Made by a program: the position numbers and the translations under genes. Positions 61,413 to 64,000 of a DNA stretch of 64,000 nucleotides are shown here, piece by piece. Below the pieces are notes generated by a model that saw nothing but the letters and a program-made list of their open reading frames with translations, was not told where the DNA came from and did not search any database. The stretch's first letter is position 1; each line of letters starts with the position of its first letter. Source of the DNA: Thalassococcus halodurans (GTDB taxonomy: Bacteria; Pseudomonadota; Alphaproteobacteria; Rhodobacterales; Rhodobacteraceae); the NCBI RefSeq assembly GCF_900108225.1, contig NZ_FNUZ01000002.1, forward strand, positions 746,501-810,500. Reading direction: 5' to 3'.

Positions 61413-62699
61413 TTAGAAGGCGACCTTGGCGCCCTCGGCAATTGTGCGCGGTGAGGCGTTCAGCGTTTCAATGGCGAACCCGGCAGCAGCCTTGTAGCGG
61501 GCCATGAATTCACGACGCTCGTCCTCGGGCACGACATCGTTGATGTCATCGAATTCGCCACCACAGCGTTCGTCGATCAGGTTCAACAGGCCGAACGGCC
61601 CTGCCCCGCGGTTGCGCAGCACGACTTGGGACACGTCTTCGCAGAAACGCGCGTCAAAATCGTCGAAGGCGGTTTCGTTCAGCCCGTGCGCGATCAGCGA
61701 TGCGCCCAGATTGCGCGCGTCAACGATGGCCTGGCTCGCGCCGTTCGATCCTGTGGGATACATCGGGTGTGCGGCGTCACCGATCAGAACCACGCGGCCA
61801 TCGGCCCAGCTGGGCACAGGATCGCGGTCGATCATCGGGTATTCGTAGACAGTGCCTGCTTTGGACAGGAATTCGGGCACGTTGATCCAGTCGTATTCCC
61901 AACCATCAAAATGATGGATGAAATCTTCGATCTCGACCTTTTTGTTCCAGTCGCCACCCTTCCAGCCTTCGGAATTGTCGACGGTCACTTCCGCGATCCA
62001 GTTGACCTCGGACAGGCCGGTTTCGGGATCGGCAGGTGAGATCGGGTAGAACACGATCCGGTGGCGTGCACGCCCCAGACCAACGAAGGACGCACCTGTG
62101 CGAATTGGGGCTGCAGGGCTGGTGCCACGCCACATGATCGCGCCGCCCCAGTGGATCGGGGGCTGGTCAGGGTACATCTGCGCGCGAACTGCGGAATGGA
62201 TACCATCGGCGGCGATCAGCATGCTGGCCGTTTCTTGCGCCGTTGTGCCGTCAGCGGCGACGGTTTCAACCGTCACCGTATCGTCGTCATTGTTGGTGTA
62301 TCCGGTCACGCGCACGCCCAAACGGACCGCATCCGGGCCAAGACGATCCAGCACTTCTTGGTACAGCAACATCTGCAACTTGCCGCGATGCACCGAATAC
62401 TGTGGCCAGTTATAGCCCGCTTCCAGTCCGCGCGGTTCAGAGTAAACAGGGTTGCCCTTTAGCCCGACCAACGCCCATTCACGGCATTTCACGCCGATCT
62501 GGTCCAGCTTTTCTGCGCCAATGCCCAGATCGAACAACTCGCGCACTGCGTTCGGTTGTACGTTGATACCAACGCCCAATGGCTTCAGTTCGCTCACCGT
62601 TTCCAGAACAACGCAAGGGACGCCGATTTGATGCAGCGTCAAAGCCATGCTCATACCCGCGATACCGCCACCGGCGATCAGAACTTTGGGCTGGGACAT
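61413..62699 (-). CDS. FAD-dependent monooxygenase
   Basis: A 428-residue flavoprotein of the PHBH-type aromatic hydroxylase family (flavin-dependent oxidoreductase group). The FAD loop AGGGIAG (9-15), the DG motif LIAADGIHSAVR (about residues 163-174) and GDAAHPMYPTGSNGASQA (about 311-328) are present. It would hydroxylate a ring substrate with NAD(P)H; related proteins act on salicylate or 3-hydroxybenzoate, but the substrate is not known. It lies 84 bases downstream of the acyl-CoA dehydrogenase gene, on the same strand. Confidence 0.87.
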   Translation of the reverse strand: MSQPKVLIAGGGIAGMSMALTLHQIGVPCVVLETVSELKPLGVGINVQPNAVRELFDLGIGAEKLDQIGVKCREWALVGLKGNPVYSEPRGLEAGYNWPQYSVHRGKLQMLLYQEVLDRLGPDAVRLGVRVTGYTNNDDDTVTVETVAADGTTAQETASMLIAADGIHSAVRAQMYPDQPPIHWGGAIMWRGTSPAAPIRTGASFVGLGRARHRIVFYPISPADPETGLSEVNWIAEVTVDNSEGWKGGDWNKKVEIEDFIHHFDGWEYDWINVPEFLSKAGTVYEYPMIDRDPVPSWADGRVVLIGDAAHPMYPTGSNGASQAIVDARNLGASLIAHGLNETAFDDFDARFCEDVSQVVLRNRGAGPFGLLNLIDERCGGEFDDINDVVPEDERREFMARYKAAAGFAIETLNASPRTIAEGAKVAF

Positions 62700-62783
62700 G
62701 GCACACTCCTCAAACTAGCCGTTTCCGCGCGCCTCGTGGCTAGCACAAGGCACGCCGGAAAGGCCAGATTGGAACTGCACTTA

Positions 62784-63947
62784 CTATTTGGTCTCTTCGA
62801 ACAATTCGCGACCAATCAGCATGCGGCGGATTTCGGACGTGCCCGCGCCGATCTCATACAGCTTGGCATCGCGCAGAAGACGCCCCGTGGGGAAGTCGTT
62901 GATATAGCCGTTGCCACCCAGTGTCTGGATCGCTTCCAGCGCGACCTGAGTTGCTTTTTCCGCAGCATACAGGATGCAACCCGCAGCATCTTTACGGGTG
63001 GTTTCGCCACGGTCACAGGCAGCAGCAACGGCATAGACGTACGACCGGCAGGCGTTTAGCGTGACATACATGTCCGCCAGTTTGCCCTGCATCAGCTGGA
63101 AAGTCCCGATGGGTTTTCCGAACTGTTCGCGATCATGCACGTAAGGCACCACCACATCCAGACAGGCCGCCATGATCCCCAAGGGGCCCGCCGCCAGCAC
63201 GACGCGCTCATAGTCCAGACCGCTCATCAGAATACGAACGCCCTGGCCCTCTTGCCCGAGGACATTTTCAAACGGCACTTCGCAGTCTTCAAAGATCAGT
63301 TCGGCCGTGTTCGACCCGCGCATACCCAGCTTGTCCAGCTTTTGACCGGTCGAGAAACCTGCCATTCCCCTTTCGATCAGGAAAGCTGTGATGCCCTTCG
63401 GGCCGGCGTCCGGATCGGTTTTGGCATAAACGATCAGCGTGTCGGCATCGGGACCGTTGGTGATCCACATCTTGTTACCGTTCAGAATGAAACGGTCGTT
63501 CCGTTTTTCCGCCCGCAGACGCATCGACACAACATCAGAGCCCGCGCCCGGTTCGCTCATGGCAAGTGCACCGACGTTGTCGCCACTGATCAAGCCCGGC
63601 AGATACTTTTCTTTTTGTTCGTCAGTACCATTCCGCCGAAGCTGGTTCACACAAAGATTGGAATGCGCGCCATAAGACAGCCCAACAGAAGCAGACGCTC
63701 GGCTGACTTCTTCAACCGCAACACAATGGGCCAGATAGCCCATACCGGTTCCGCCATCTTCTTCAGAGACGGTCATACCGAGCAAGCCCAGATCCCCCAT
63801 CTTTTTCCAAAGATCTGTGGGGAATTGGTTGTCTAAATCTATCTGTCGCGCGAGTGGCGCGATTTCTGTTTGTGCGAACTTGTGAACGACGTCACGCAAC
63901 GCCTCAATCTCATCGCCCAAAGCGAAGTTCATGGATGCTTGGAACAA
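62784..63947 (-). CDS. ivd: isovaleryl-CoA dehydrogenase
   Basis: A 387-residue FAD acyl-CoA dehydrogenase of leucine breakdown that makes 3-methylcrotonyl-CoA. The catalytic glutamate lies in [15 protein letters not shown], in the position specific to isovaleryl- and long-chain enzymes. [16 protein letters not shown] and [20 protein letters not shown] are the family signatures. It reads from TTG 63947 ([11 protein letters not shown]) behind GGAGG, which matches family starts better than ATG 63932. The rest of the leucine pathway would lie to the right, outside the window. Confidence 0.93.
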   Translation of the reverse strand: MFQASMNFALGDEIEALRDVVHKFAQTEIAPLARQIDLDNQFPTDLWKKMGDLGLLGMTVSEEDGGTGMGYLAHCVAVEEVSRASASVGLSYGAHSNLCVNQLRRNGTDEQKEKYLPGLISGDNVGALAMSEPGAGSDVVSMRLRAEKRNDRFILNGNKMWITNGPDADTLIVYAKTDPDAGPKGITAFLIERGMAGFSTGQKLDKLGMRGSNTAELIFEDCEVPFENVLGQEGQGVRILMSGLDYERVVLAAGPLGIMAACLDVVVPYVHDREQFGKPIGTFQLMQGKLADMYVTLNACRSYVYAVAAACDRGETTRKDAAGCILYAAEKATQVALEAIQTLGGNGYINDFPTGRLLRDAKLYEIGAGTSEIRRMLIGRELFEETK

Positions 63948-64000
63948 TCCGGTCTCCTCCCAAGAGGCAGGTGCTGGACTTATTCTTGGATTCCAACACT

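Noticed and set aside
1-64000. CRISPR array, insertion sequence or rRNA
   Set aside because: No regular spacer-repeat pattern, transposase-like ORF or rRNA sequence was seen.

Overview
The window looks like a chromosomal segment of a marine alphaproteobacterium of the Rhodobacteraceae (Roseobacter group). The evidence is the gene content (a complete Sox operon with SoxCD, pcaIJF with an IclR regulator, Rhodobacteraceae-like recA and alaS), high-GC codon use, and regulatory sites of alphaproteobacterial type (GAAC-N7-GAAC SOS box, FnrL-like box). No genus is claimed.

Layout. 1-2.6 kb is an AT-richer accessory end: the start of an AAA ATPase, a two-repeat hypothetical protein, a bitopic membrane protein, and two copies of a tRNA-Ser 3' end that look like island attachment remnants. 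2.9-4.1 kb holds an odd SDR and a tautomerase. 4.2-10.9 kb holds a YjdM/PhnA zinc-ribbon protein, a sugar ABC importer operon headed by a membrane di-iron hydroxylase, and its divergent LacI-type regulator. 11.1-18.9 kb has a PiT phosphate transporter, an FAD protein, and a MacB-like ABC exporter with an HlyD adaptor behind a putative FnrL box. 19.2-24.6 kb carries a heme oxygenase-bacteriophytochrome pair and a DEAD-box helicase. 24.6-29.8 kb has a sulfotransferase-like/class IV aminotransferase pair, pcaR and pcaIJF.

31.7-42.9 kb is a sulfur-oxidation cluster: soxV-W, soxX-Y-Z-A, then soxB-dsrE-like-soxC-D-E-F on the minus strand, with a divergent YeeE/YedE thiosulfate permease. A hairpin terminator after soxA and related GAATTTA-containing sites before soxV, soxX and soxB suggest three co-regulated transcription units. 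The SoxR repressor itself is not in the window.

42.9-51.8 kb is a cyanate module (cynABD transporter, cyanase), a divergent NtrC-like regulator whose GAFTGA loop is GAFPGA, and a bd-type oxidase (cydAB plus a 36-residue DUF2474 protein). 51.9-64 kb is mostly core: an FAD-linked (D-lactate type) dehydrogenase, a sulfotransferase-like gene, recA with an SOS box, a MarR-GNAT fusion, alaS followed directly by two tandem DUF1330 genes, typA, an FAD monooxygenase and isovaleryl-CoA dehydrogenase.

Together these suggest a heterotroph that supplements its energy with reduced sulfur, uses aromatic compounds via beta-ketoadipate, takes nitrogen from cyanate, and senses red/far-red light. The most interesting points are the sox operator set, the sox-cyn-bd oxidase neighbourhood with its atypical regulator, the sulfotransferase/aminotransferase pair, and the nested tRNA-Ser attachment remnants.
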